This document shows, in pieces, positions 55,003 through 63,485 of a stretch of 64,000 nucleotides of DNA. The position numbers were made by a program, and so were the translations under genes. Source of the stretch: Bacillus cereus (GTDB lineage: Bacteria > Bacillota > Bacilli > Bacillales > Bacillaceae_G); contig NZ_CP089518.1 in assembly GCF_025917685.1 (NCBI RefSeq), positions 4,915,501 through 4,979,500 on the forward strand, given 5' to 3'. Each line of letters opens with the position of its first letter. The first letter of the stretch is position 1. Under the pieces are notes generated by a model. It ran no database searches and was not told the DNA's origin. It saw only the letters and a program-made list of their open reading frames with translations.

Positions 55003-55679
55003 ACCGCACACCTTCTATCTTCTGTAACTTTCCCATCTCGCAGTACAATGCGGCGGGAAGAATACGCTGCTACTTCCTCTTCATGCGTAACCATAACAAT
55101 TGTTGTACCTTCTGCATTAAGCTTCGTGAAAATATCCATGACTTGCTCACCAGACTTCGTATCAAGCGCACCAGTTGGCTCATCGGCCATAATGAAAGTT
55201 GGATTATTCGCAATCGATCTCGCAATAGCGACACGCTGCTTCTGTCCACCTGATAACTCATTCGGCAAATGATGAACTCTGTCGGACAAACCAACTTTAC
55301 CAAGTGCTTCCAGAGCTCTTTGACGTCGCTCTGCTTTCTTCACGCCACCGTATACGAGCGGAAGTTCAACATTTTCCACCGCAGAAAGACGAGGCAGTAA
55401 ATTAAAGTGCTGGAATACAAATCCAATATATTCATTACGAATTAAAGCAAGCTTTGACTCATCTGCTGTTAAGATATTCACATCATTCAGCATATATTCG
55501 CCTTCTGTTGGACGATCTAAACAACCAATAATGTTCATAAGCGTTGACTTACCGGAACCAGAAGGCCCCATAATCGAAACAAACTCACCACTCTGAATCG
55601 TTAAACTAATACCATGCAAAATCGGCACCGCCAATTTCCCTTGGTAATACGTTTTAGCAATATTATTTAACGTAATCAT
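54999..55679 (-). CDS. yknY: ABC transporter ATPase (YknY/MacB type)
   Basis: Cytosolic ATPase driving the permease of the next gene. 226 residues with Walker A GPSGSGKST (about 39-47), Q-loop, signature LSGGQKQRVAIARSI (about 140-154), Walker B FIMADEPTGALD (about 160-171), and His of the switch in VTHEEEVA. Overlaps both neighbours by four bases (ATGA), so the three genes are translationally coupled. Confidence 0.93.
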   Translation of the reverse strand: MITLNNIAKTYYQGKLAVPILHGISLTIQSGEFVSIMGPSGSGKSTLMNIIGCLDRPTEGEYMLNDVNILTADESKLALIRNEYIGFVFQHFNLLPRLSAVENVELPLVYGGVKKAERRQRALEALGKVGLSDRVHHLPNELSGGQKQRVAIARSIANNPTFIMADEPTGALDTKSGEQVMDIFTKLNAEGTTIVMVTHEEEVAAYSSRRIVLRDGKVTEDRRCAV

Positions 55680-56869
55680 TTCTCTTTCACTTCCATTCCG
55701 TCATACACATCGTCGGAAGGATTTTTAACCACCTTTTGCCCCACTGTTACGCCTTCTACAATCTCTGTCCAGTCTCCATCAGTAGAACCTTTTTTCACAT
55801 TTTGCTTACGAAGCTTCCCTTTATCCTCAACATAAACAAATGCATCATCGCCTTTTTCTACAATGCTCTTAGTCGGAACAGCAATCATCGTCTTATTCTC
55901 TAAATTTACTTGCAATGAAACGTGGTAACCTGGAGATAAACCGTCTTGACTATCAAGGCTTGCTTTATATGTATATTGAGACATATTTTGAGCCGCTTCG
56001 CCTACACCACCAGCTTGAGCCATCTCTGCACTCGTTGGGAATTCACTTACCTCTGTAATCTTACCTGTCCACTTCTTCTTGCTATTTGCTTTCGCAGTTA
56101 CAGTGAATGTTTGATCTTTTTGAATTTGTGACTTTTGAAGCTCAGTTAACGTCCCTTGAACTTGGAACGGGTCTTTAGAAGCCACTTGTAAAAATGCCTT
56201 TCCTTGTCCACCTAACGCTTGAGATGAACTTTGTGCTGCATCTTTATCTAACTTTTGAACAACACCCGTAAAGTTACTATAAATCGTAAGTTCTTTCTGC
56301 TTTTTACTTAACTCTTCTTTTTGCAACTTCCCTTTTTCTTTCTCAAGATCAGTTGTTTTCTGCGTCATCTCTAACTCACTTACTTGCTCTTCCATCGGAT
56401 CTGTTACTTCTTTCCCAGCTCCGCCATCTTTCGCCTTCTTAATTTCTTTCTTCAACGAATCAATCTTCTTTTTCCCTTGATCATAACGCATATCCGCCAT
56501 CTTCTGATCAAGCTCAGCTTGCTTCATTTGAAGATTAATCTCTTCATTGTCATAAGAGAATAACTTCGTACCTTTCTCTACCTCTTGCCCTTCTTTTACC
56601 TCAATATCTTTCACTTTTCCTTTAGTCGGATCTGCATAGAAGCTTTCAATATTACCAGGCTTCACCTGACCAGAAATTAATTTCGTATTATTCAGCTTAC
56701 GCTCTGTCACTTTCTCAAAACTTACAGCATCAGCCGTTGCTGATGCGCCCTTCTTCTTACCTTGCATAATAAAAATATTAACTGCTGCCACAATAACAAT
56801 TAGTGCAATAACCCCGATAATAATCCATTTTTTCTTCTTGTTTGGAGTACGAACCGTATTTGGTACCAT
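55676..56869 (-). CDS. yknX: MacA-type periplasmic-adaptor-like protein (YknX-like)
   Basis: Membrane-fusion/adaptor subunit of the exporter. 397 residues: N-terminal membrane helix (about 16-36, WIIIGVIALIVIVAAVNIFI), then a barrel-sandwich/lipoyl half GQVKPGNIESFYADPTKGKV, a long coiled-coil hairpin (about 110-190, rich in Lys/Glu), the second half, and C-terminal beta domains. The frame begins at 56908 but ATG at 56869 has GGGAGAG upstream. Gene order X-Y-Z-W differs from B. subtilis W-X-Y-Z. Gram-positive members need no outer-membrane partner. Confidence 0.88.
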   Translation of the reverse strand: MVPNTVRTPNKKKKWIIIGVIALIVIVAAVNIFIMQGKKKGASATADAVSFEKVTERKLNNTKLISGQVKPGNIESFYADPTKGKVKDIEVKEGQEVEKGTKLFSYDNEEINLQMKQAELDQKMADMRYDQGKKKIDSLKKEIKKAKDGGAGKEVTDPMEEQVSELEMTQKTTDLEKEKGKLQKEELSKKQKELTIYSNFTGVVQKLDKDAAQSSSQALGGQGKAFLQVASKDPFQVQGTLTELQKSQIQKDQTFTVTAKANSKKKWTGKITEVSEFPTSAEMAQAGGVGEAAQNMSQYTYKASLDSQDGLSPGYHVSLQVNLENKTMIAVPTKSIVEKGDDAFVYVEDKGKLRKQNVKKGSTDGDWTEIVEGVTVGQKVVKNPSDDVYDGMEVKEK

Positions 56870-57063
56870 ATTCTCTCTCCCTTTATAAATTAATAGTTTA
56901 ATAAACACTACAATTGTATAAAACTTTCTGAAAAATAATTGTATATTATTACAATCTTTTTACAAAGTTTTACACATTCATTTATATTGTAACAAAAATT
57001 CCAATGATTAGAAATATGACATCTTATCTTTTAAGATAGTTTTAAGGAAAGATTATATTATAT

Positions 57064-57102
57064 AGAAAAAGCCATCCAAAATAACAATTGGATAGCTTTT
57101 CA
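57064..57102 (-). terminator. Terminator of the sensor-transporter operon
   Basis: AAAAGCCATCCAA/TTGGATAGCTTTT (57067-57079 with 57088-57100, one mismatch), T-run on the minus strand. Bases 56870-57063 before the yknX-like gene hold no other feature I could support. Confidence 0.75.
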
Positions 57103-57111
57103 AATAAAATA

Positions 57112-58446
57112 TTACGCCGCTTTAGGATCTTTTCTCTCATGTCCACGTTGAACGATGAACAAGAAGACTGTTGATAAAATTGCACCTGTTAATAGTAAGA
57201 TAAAGCAACCATCCCAGCCAGAACGATCAACAATAACACCAATTGCTGCGTTTGCTACAAGACTTCCGCCCACATAACCAAACAGACCACACATACCAAC
57301 TGTCGTACCTACTGCAAATTTCGGTACTAATTCCATCGCACTTAAACCGATTAAGAACTGTGGTACGTAAATTAAACATCCGATAATAGAAACTGCAATA
57401 CTTACAACAAGTACGCTAGTTGCTTGCCAATATACAAACGTACCAATAACAACTCCAACCATACTAATAATACACAATGGCATACGTTTCCCTTTAAATA
57501 ATTTATCACTTAAAAGACCAACGATTAATGAACTTGGAATTGCCATACCTTCAAAGATTGCGTATGCTGCATGTGCTTCATTTTTTGAAAAACCTTTAAC
57601 TGTCGTTAAATAAAGTGGAACCCAGTTAATAACACCGAAACGAATTAAATAAACAAATGCATTCGCAATACATAAGAACCATACAAATTTATTTTTTACT
57701 ACGTATTTCATTAAAATTTCTTTTGGTGACATCTTGTTAGCATTATCTGCTTTTTCAAGATTTTCATAGTCATTACGATACTCATCAATTGGAGGAAGAC
57801 CTTCAGATTCTGGTGTATCCTTCGCATTAATCCAAACAAGAACTGAAATTACCATTGCGATAATCGCTGGGAAAATAAATACTCCGCCCTGCCAATGATT
57901 CTCACCGAAAATACCTACACCGATTCCGACAAGGGGCGGCACTAGCATTCCACCAACGTTATGTGAAATATTCCAAATACCTGTTTTCGTACCACGTTCT
58001 TTCTTCGAGAACCATTTCGTCATAACGATACTACAAGGTGGTGCTCCCATACCTTGTACAATACCGTTCAGGACAAGTAACGTAACGATCATTCCAAATG
58101 AAGATGCAAACCCGAAACAAATATTTACAAGCCCTGATAAGAATAATCCAACTGCGATAAAGCGCTGGGCAAAAGCTTTATCTGATAAATTCCCCATAAA
58201 GAACTTACTAAATCCATAAACAATCGCCATTACTGAACCTAGTAGTCCAATTTCAGCTGTACTAAAACCATATTCTTGTACTAAATACGTACTTGATAAC
58301 GTAAAATTACTGCGCACTAAATAATAAGCAGCATATCCCACTGAGATTCCCATTAACACACGAATACGCAGTAATGTATATACTTTAGCGATCATATCCG
58401 CTGGTAATCTCTCAATCGCAGGCGCTGGCTTAAGCCATTTAAACAT
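57112..58446 (-). CDS. Organophosphate:phosphate antiporter (GlpT/UhpT/PgtP type MFS)
   Basis: MFS transporter of the organophosphate:inorganic phosphate antiporter group, for hexose phosphate, glycerol-3-phosphate or phosphoglycerate. 444 residues, twelve helices. Features: YAAYYLVRSNFTLSS in helix 1 (conserved Arg of the phosphate site), GMGAPPCSIVMTKWFSKKERG and TKTGIWNISHNVGGMLVPPL (the family signature), a cytosolic loop near 205-240 and LIRFGVINWVPLYLTT (helix 7). AAGGAGACG precedes the ATG. It is the last gene of an operon with a solute-binding lipoprotein, DUF3919 and a two-component system, which points to induction by an external organophosphate. Confidence 0.85.
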   Translation of the reverse strand: MFKWLKPAPAIERLPADMIAKVYTLLRIRVLMGISVGYAAYYLVRSNFTLSSTYLVQEYGFSTAEIGLLGSVMAIVYGFSKFFMGNLSDKAFAQRFIAVGLFLSGLVNICFGFASSFGMIVTLLVLNGIVQGMGAPPCSIVMTKWFSKKERGTKTGIWNISHNVGGMLVPPLVGIGVGIFGENHWQGGVFIFPAIIAMVISVLVWINAKDTPESEGLPPIDEYRNDYENLEKADNANKMSPKEILMKYVVKNKFVWFLCIANAFVYLIRFGVINWVPLYLTTVKGFSKNEAHAAYAIFEGMAIPSSLIVGLLSDKLFKGKRMPLCIISMVGVVIGTFVYWQATSVLVVSIAVSIIGCLIYVPQFLIGLSAMELVPKFAVGTTVGMCGLFGYVGGSLVANAAIGVIVDRSGWDGCFILLLTGAILSTVFLFIVQRGHERKDPKAA

Positions 58447-58465
58447 ATTCTTTCGTCTCCTTTTC

Positions 58466-59500
58466 TCACTGCTGAGAGAGACGTTGTCTATTCCATATCT
58501 CGATTATTCCACTATTTGATATATTTTTGTTCGTTCTTCTAACTGGCTGACCTTCTATCTCTTTTTGGTTCTTCGCAAACATCGTTGGTACGCCAAACGA
58601 AACTTTTTCTAAAATGTGCCCCGCTTCTTCTGATAAACAATAATCAATAAATAAGTCCGCAATAAAACCACTCGGTGCACGCTTCAGTTTCGAAATCGCA
58701 TTAACAGATAACCCTGTTTGCTCAGGTTCATTACTTACAATAGGAAAGCCTTGTTTCTGAAGCATTCTCTGATCTCCCGCAAAATTGATGCCTATCATAT
58801 ATTCACCGCTCGCGACCAGTTCTGCAGGCATATAACCATTCACCGTTACTTCACCAATTTGCCTTGCAAGACTCTTAACATACCCTTTCGCTTCTTCTTC
58901 ACCTAAAGTATCAATAAGTGATTGAAACAAAGTATATGCTGTGCCGGAAACATTTGGATCAGGCATTGCAATCTTACCCGTATATACCGGATCTAATAAA
59001 TCTTGCCACCGTGATGGATACGGAAGACCGAGCGGTGCTATTTCTTCATTCCACCGCTCTTTATTAATCGCGATTGCTAGTTTCTCCACTTCGTAACCGT
59101 ACCAATAACCATCTTTATCTTTAACAGACTTTGAAATACGGTTCGCATGCTGGCTCATAACAGGAATAGAAAGGTTCTTTTGCTTCATCATTTGATGCGC
59201 ATCTACTGTACCGCCAATAATAATATCCGCCTTCGGATTTCCAGCTTCCTCTTCTACTCTCCGAAGAAGTTCTTCTGTCGATAGACGAATAAATTCATAT
59301 GTACACCCTCGTTGTTTACAAAATGATGAAAGCAAAGCTTCACCAACTTCCTCGCGGGCCGCTACATACGCAACAAGATGACGATCATCCAAAATAGGGA
59401 GACCACTTTTATTATATTTAATAGAGGTTGTATCTCGAGAGCAACTAGACATCGCTCCTCCGATTACTAGCAAAAAGAAGAAAAAGGCTATCTTTCTCAT
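58466..59500 (-). CDS. Solute-binding lipoprotein, likely sensor (PgtC/HptA-like)
   Basis: Extracellular solute-binding protein of the iron/phosphosugar-binding class (fold type II). 344 residues: lipoprotein signal with a Cys near residue 20 (AMSSC), then NKSGLPILDDRHLVAYV, a hinge, AIAINKERWNEEIAPLGLPY, and MPDPNVSGTAYTLFQSL. Relatives PgtC (Salmonella) and HptA (staphylococci) are sensors for phosphoglycerate or hexose phosphate, working with a two-component system and a UhpT/PgtP transporter as here. There is no ABC permease or ATPase gene nearby, so signal reception is more likely than transport. Start overlaps the DUF3919 stop (ATGA). Confidence 0.75.
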   Translation of the reverse strand: MRKIAFFFFLLVIGGAMSSCSRDTTSIKYNKSGLPILDDRHLVAYVAAREEVGEALLSSFCKQRGCTYEFIRLSTEELLRRVEEEAGNPKADIIIGGTVDAHQMMKQKNLSIPVMSQHANRISKSVKDKDGYWYGYEVEKLAIAINKERWNEEIAPLGLPYPSRWQDLLDPVYTGKIAMPDPNVSGTAYTLFQSLIDTLGEEEAKGYVKSLARQIGEVTVNGYMPAELVASGEYMIGINFAGDQRMLQKQGFPIVSNEPEQTGLSVNAISKLKRAPSGFIADLFIDYCLSEEAGHILEKVSFGVPTMFAKNQKEIEGQPVRRTNKNISNSGIIEIWNRQRLSQQ

Positions 59501-60279
59501 GACACATTCTCCTTTACAAGGAATTCTGCTAGGGAGCCCTTCATATACATGACATTCCCGTTATTATCACCGAGATATTGCACAACAAAGTACGATGGAT
59601 ACACAGAAATGGTTAGAATATCCTCCCGCTCATTCTTTACACGCTTGCCTGTTTTATAGGCAGTAATATAAACAATCGGCTCATTCTGTGATTGTAATAA
59701 TTTCTGAATTTCTCCGTAATCTGTAATTTGCTTTGCGTATCGAATAGAATCAAATATTTGCGTAAGATCTATAGTACGTATTACATCCCCTTGCCTCACT
59801 ACAACTTCCTTTGCCTCCGCAAAGAAATTACTAATGCGCTCCGGTGTATAATACAGGCTTAACAAATACGTTTGTAATGCTGAGATCATCGGATCCGTAC
59901 CATTCTTTCCGTATACATTGGCCTCATACTGGAACAAGTCACCTACTGCAAAAGTACGTTTATGTCCATTCAAGTACGTTACTTCTCCAGTAAATACTTG
60001 TTCTTGATTCCTCGCTTCTCTCGGTTCTACTCGAATTCGGTCAAAGAATGAAACAATCGTATGCAAACGAACTTCATCCGTTACAACAATTTCTCCCCAC
60101 TTCTCATGCCTTACTTTCACTTCAGTAGGAAGGGATTCGTTCACTCTTTGTAAAACGGCTTGTTTGTCATCCACAATCGTGATTCGATTATATATTTGCT
60201 TCTCAATAACATAAAACAAAATAAGAGAAGCGATCATACAAAAGACAAACATAAGAATTTGAAATGATAGCCTTTTCAT
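59497..60279 (-). CDS. DUF3919-type membrane-anchored protein
   Basis: 260-residue protein with one N-terminal membrane helix (about 8-26, ILMFVFCMIASLILFYVIEK) and an extracellular alpha/beta domain. A cystatin/NTF2-like beta region (TFAVGDLFQYEANVYG) and a C-terminal YPSYFVVQYLGDNNGNVMYM are visible. I assign DUF3919 from overall pattern, not from a search. Role unknown; between the histidine kinase and the solute-binding protein it may couple the sensor to the kinase. It overlaps the next gene by four bases and follows the kinase after 66 bases. Confidence 0.65.
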   Translation of the reverse strand: MKRLSFQILMFVFCMIASLILFYVIEKQIYNRITIVDDKQAVLQRVNESLPTEVKVRHEKWGEIVVTDEVRLHTIVSFFDRIRVEPREARNQEQVFTGEVTYLNGHKRTFAVGDLFQYEANVYGKNGTDPMISALQTYLLSLYYTPERISNFFAEAKEVVVRQGDVIRTIDLTQIFDSIRYAKQITDYGEIQKLLQSQNEPIVYITAYKTGKRVKNEREDILTISVYPSYFVVQYLGDNNGNVMYMKGSLAEFLVKENVS

Positions 60280-60345
60280 TTCTGCCTACCTCCAAGATAA
60301 AAAAACGTTGTTTCGAAAATACCGCATAATTGTTTCATAAATGTA

Positions 60346-61776
60346 TCATTTAACCGCTTTCAAGTTTTTTATGTCTTCCATCCGTCTCGGAAGTACAAAT
60401 GTCATACATATTGTAGTTCCCATTTCTTCACTACTCTCAATTCGCATACTTCCGCCTTGCTTCTCCATAATCCCCTGACAAATGTATAAACCATAGCCAT
60501 TCCCATAACTAGAAGGAAGCACCTTCCCTTCCGGAGACTCATTCCATTCTGCAAGCACACCTTCATCCATACCGATGCCATCATCATGAACAAAAACCTT
60601 TGCTTCCTGCTCATTTATAATTACATTCATACGAACTTGCGTAGCATCACTATATTTAATCGCATTATCAAGCACATTCAAGAAAATTTGCTTCGTCTTA
60701 TCAAAATCCGCAACAACGTGTACTTCCATTAACTCATTCATAACTTCAATTTCAAACTGCTGCAACCTAAGTTTCACAATCGAAACTGCCTCTTCTGCCA
60801 ATTCCTTTATATTCACGACTGTAGGCGACACTTCAAACGTACTCGTCCCGTACTTTGAAGACTTAAGTAATTCCTCTACAAGTGATAAGAGACGCTCACT
60901 TTCTACAGCCACATAACGGAGGCTCTCCTGCACATCCTCCTTCGATTGTAACTTCGGAATCAAATCTACATAACCGATAATTGCCGTAAGCGGTGTTTTC
61001 AGCTCATGCGTAATGCGGTCTAAGAAATCTTTCTGTTTCTCTTTCTCTTCCTTCAGCTGCTTAATATGCAGTTCAATCCCATCAGCCATCGCATTAAAGG
61101 ATGCTGAAAGCTGTGCAATCTCCACATACTCATTTAGCTCAATCTTACTTTCATAATCTCCATTCGCAAGCCGATGCGCCATTTGCCTTAACTGATCAAT
61201 TGGTTTATGAAGAGACTTCGCCAAACGAATCGCAAAGAAAATACCAGCAGCTACTAAACAAAGCGACGTCATTAAAAACGTCCAACTCACATTTGTTAAA
61301 ACTTCCTTCTCATCCGTTAACTCATTTATAAAACGAATACTCCCAATGACATCGTTTCCATAATAAACCGGACTTGAAAACAAAAGAATTGGAGCTGGGT
61401 CTCCCTCCTCGAAAACATAGGATTTCTTTCCCTTCAAAGAACTCTCAATATCAATATTCCGATGAAGTAATGCCCCTTTTTGTGTATCTGCAACAACATC
61501 TCCATTCTTCCCAATCATCTGCACCCGGACATCCATTCGCTTCGCTAAATACGAAGCAATTAAAAGCGAATTCGGACCTAGCGTCTCCACTTCTGCTTCC
61601 TTCTCTAAATAATTCATCGTATAAATTTGTGCTTCTACACTTAACTTTTCTAAGGAATCTGCCGCATTATGATATACATTCTTCTCCAGTGCAATATAAA
61701 CAACCGCATACAAAAGAACAAGAATTGGAATCAACAATCCAACTATTCCAAACACCATATTTCGTTTTAAAGACAT
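60346..61776 (-). CDS. Sensor histidine kinase with HAMP domain
   Basis: Membrane sensor kinase. 476 residues: helix 1 (about 8-30), an extracellular sensor of about 130 residues, helix 2 (about 165-185), HAMP (about 183-237), HisKA with H-box FLDRITHELKTPLTAIIGY (His 257), and HATPase_c with N-box FLNVLDNAIKYSD and G-boxes VHDDGIGMDE and GNGYGLYICQG. All catalytic boxes intact. ATG at 61776 has AAAGGTG upstream; the frame is open to 61794. It follows its response regulator by 11 bases. Unlike HptS (LytS-type) this is an EnvZ/PhoR-class kinase. Confidence 0.92.
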   Translation of the reverse strand: MSLKRNMVFGIVGLLIPILVLLYAVVYIALEKNVYHNAADSLEKLSVEAQIYTMNYLEKEAEVETLGPNSLLIASYLAKRMDVRVQMIGKNGDVVADTQKGALLHRNIDIESSLKGKKSYVFEEGDPAPILLFSSPVYYGNDVIGSIRFINELTDEKEVLTNVSWTFLMTSLCLVAAGIFFAIRLAKSLHKPIDQLRQMAHRLANGDYESKIELNEYVEIAQLSASFNAMADGIELHIKQLKEEKEKQKDFLDRITHELKTPLTAIIGYVDLIPKLQSKEDVQESLRYVAVESERLLSLVEELLKSSKYGTSTFEVSPTVVNIKELAEEAVSIVKLRLQQFEIEVMNELMEVHVVADFDKTKQIFLNVLDNAIKYSDATQVRMNVIINEQEAKVFVHDDGIGMDEGVLAEWNESPEGKVLPSSYGNGYGLYICQGIMEKQGGSMRIESSEEMGTTICMTFVLPRRMEDIKNLKAVK

Positions 61777-61787
61777 ATCATCACCTT

Positions 61788-62459
61788 TTAGCAATCAAGC
61801 TTATACCCAACACCATAAATTGTCTTAATATACTCCCCGCTTTTCCCGAGTTTCTTTCGAAGCCTTTGCACCATAATATCAACCGCTCTCGTATTTCCGA
61901 TATACTCAAACCCCCATACCTTCTCGAGTAACTCATCTCTCATGAATACACGCTGCGGATTCGAAACAAACAACTGGCATAAATTAAACTCTCGGTACGT
62001 TAACTGAATCTCCTGCCCACTCACATGCACCTTTCGTTCCTTTGGACAAATAAGTAAATCACCTGCGCGAATTACTTCATGACTTGCAGTTACCTCCTCC
62101 TTCTTCACACGCCTACTCATATTCTTCACACGAAGAATAAGCTCCGCATAATTAAAAGGCTTCGTCACATAATCATCCGCTCCAAGCTGAAGACCAAGTA
62201 ACTTATCATTCATCTGACTCTTCGCTGTCAGCATAAGCACCGGAATATCACGATCCTTCTCCCTGAATAAACGTAATAACTCATACCCATCCGTATCAGG
62301 AAGCATCACATCTAAAATAAGTACATCCGGCTGCTCATTCCATCTCTCTAAAGCTTCTCTCCCATCAGCCGCCGTCAATACTTCATACCCTTCCATCTCT
62401 AACTGCATCCGAATCAAATTACGAATACTCGATTCATCATCTACTACAAGTATTTTCAT
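61788..62459 (-). CDS. OmpR/PhoB-family response regulator
   Basis: 223-residue response regulator: receiver domain (about 1-115) with the acidic pair DDE near residue 7-9, phosphorylation Asp in LILDVMLPDTDG (about residue 50), Thr in LMLTAKS and Lys in YVTKPFNYAEL; winged-helix output domain (about 130-222) ending YIKTIYGVGYKL. AAGGAGG precedes ATG at 62459; another ATG at 62462 is too close to it. First gene of the operon; likely controls the transporter three genes downstream and itself. Confidence 0.93.
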   Translation of the reverse strand: MKILVVDDESSIRNLIRMQLEMEGYEVLTAADGREALERWNEQPDVLILDVMLPDTDGYELLRLFREKDRDIPVLMLTAKSQMNDKLLGLQLGADDYVTKPFNYAELILRVKNMSRRVKKEEVTASHEVIRAGDLLICPKERKVHVSGQEIQLTYREFNLCQLFVSNPQRVFMRDELLEKVWGFEYIGNTRAVDIMVQRLRKKLGKSGEYIKTIYGVGYKLDC

Positions 62460-62521
62460 CATTCTCCTCCTTCCATCTTGTATTATATTACAGTTTAGTA
62501 TAGCAAAAATAAGACAAAAAA

Positions 62522-62565
62522 AGAGAGGGTATTGTCGAACATATTTTGTCGACGATACCCTCTCT
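62522..62565. terminator. Terminator of the SGNH-like gene
   Basis: 17-bp stem (62522-62538 with 62549-62565, core AGAGAGGGTAT, one G-U) preceded by an A-run that gives T on the minus strand. It also separates the gene from the two-component operon. Confidence 0.82.
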
Positions 62566-62571
62566 CATTTA

Positions 62572-63387
62572 TTATTTAGCCACAAAATAATCCGTTACAT
62601 ATTGTGCCCAAACTTCATGTCCCTTAGCACTTGGGAAACCAAATTCTTCTTTTAAATATGGTAAGATAGCCTTTGTTGTTGCATCCGGCCACGCTGTCCA
62701 ATGGTCAACATATGTATAATTATTTTGCGTCGCAAATTGTTTTAATGCTTCAATTGCTTTCGGATAATTCTTAGCACCGTACACTGGGTTTGATGGTTGA
62801 ATCATGATCGTAGCACCCTTTGCACTAGTAGAAAGTGCTTGAACGAACTTCTGTGTATTTACTACAGAGTTTCCATTACCATTTTTACCATTATCCGTAA
62901 TAAATGGTGGCTCAAATAAAATTACATCTGGATTCTCTTTCGCAATCTCTTTATCACGCTTATTCGCAATTAACTCCTCTGTGCTTTCACCCCTATATTC
63001 CTTTACTGTCACATTCCATAAACCTTTACCGTAAGAAGCCTCTAAATTAGCAGTGAACTTAGCTACCCAAGCATCTTTTTCAGATGAAGAAGCTTCATCA
63101 CCAACAATAACAAGATTTACTGCCTTCTTATCAGCTGCAGCTTTCTTTAATTTCTCTTTTACTTCATCTGGCAAGTTCTTTGCGTATGCTTCATTAAAAG
63201 ATGACTTTGCTTGTTTTTTCTCTTCTTTCTTCGCTCCGCTATCTTTCACTTCAGCCTTTGTTTTCGTTACTTCACTCGTTTGTCCCGTTGCATTCGCAAT
63301 CTTTTTATTCCAATACAGTTTACCGCTCACAACTGAAGCGATAAACAATACAAAAATAAATAGGACCAGTACTGCTTTCTTATTCAT
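62572..63387 (-). CDS. SGNH/GDSL hydrolase-like membrane-anchored protein
   Basis: 271-residue extracytoplasmic protein: N-terminal membrane anchor (about 5-22), Lys/Glu-rich linker (about 40-65), then a flavodoxin-like SGNH fold. Block I reads VNLVIVGDEASSSEKDAW, so the usual GDS nucleophile position is Glu (GDE) with Ser two and three residues later; block III-like NPDVILFEPPFITDN and the block V region SAKGHEVWA (His) are present. Either an atypical esterase (wall polymer O-acetyl hydrolysis is common in the family) or an inactive member. GAGGTGA precedes the ATG. It is downstream of an LCP-family gene but separated by a terminator. Confidence 0.72.
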   Translation of the reverse strand: MNKKAVLVLFIFVLFIASVVSGKLYWNKKIANATGQTSEVTKTKAEVKDSGAKKEEKKQAKSSFNEAYAKNLPDEVKEKLKKAAADKKAVNLVIVGDEASSSEKDAWVAKFTANLEASYGKGLWNVTVKEYRGESTEELIANKRDKEIAKENPDVILFEPPFITDNGKNGNGNSVVNTQKFVQALSTSAKGATIMIQPSNPVYGAKNYPKAIEALKQFATQNNYTYVDHWTAWPDATTKAILPYLKEEFGFPSAKGHEVWAQYVTDYFVAK

Positions 63388-63448
63388 CGATTCACCTCAT
63401 CCATTAATCTCACAATATATAATACTAATATAAATCTATGCAAAAATA

Positions 63449-63480
63449 AACCCAACTCCTTCCAAAGGAGTTGGGTTATT
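63449..63480. terminator. Terminator of the LCP gene
   Basis: 13-bp perfect stem AACCCAACTCCTT/AAGGAGTTGGGTT (63449-63461 with 63465-63477), A-rich on the plus side giving T on the minus strand. Confidence 0.85.
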
Positions 63481-63485
63481 ACATA

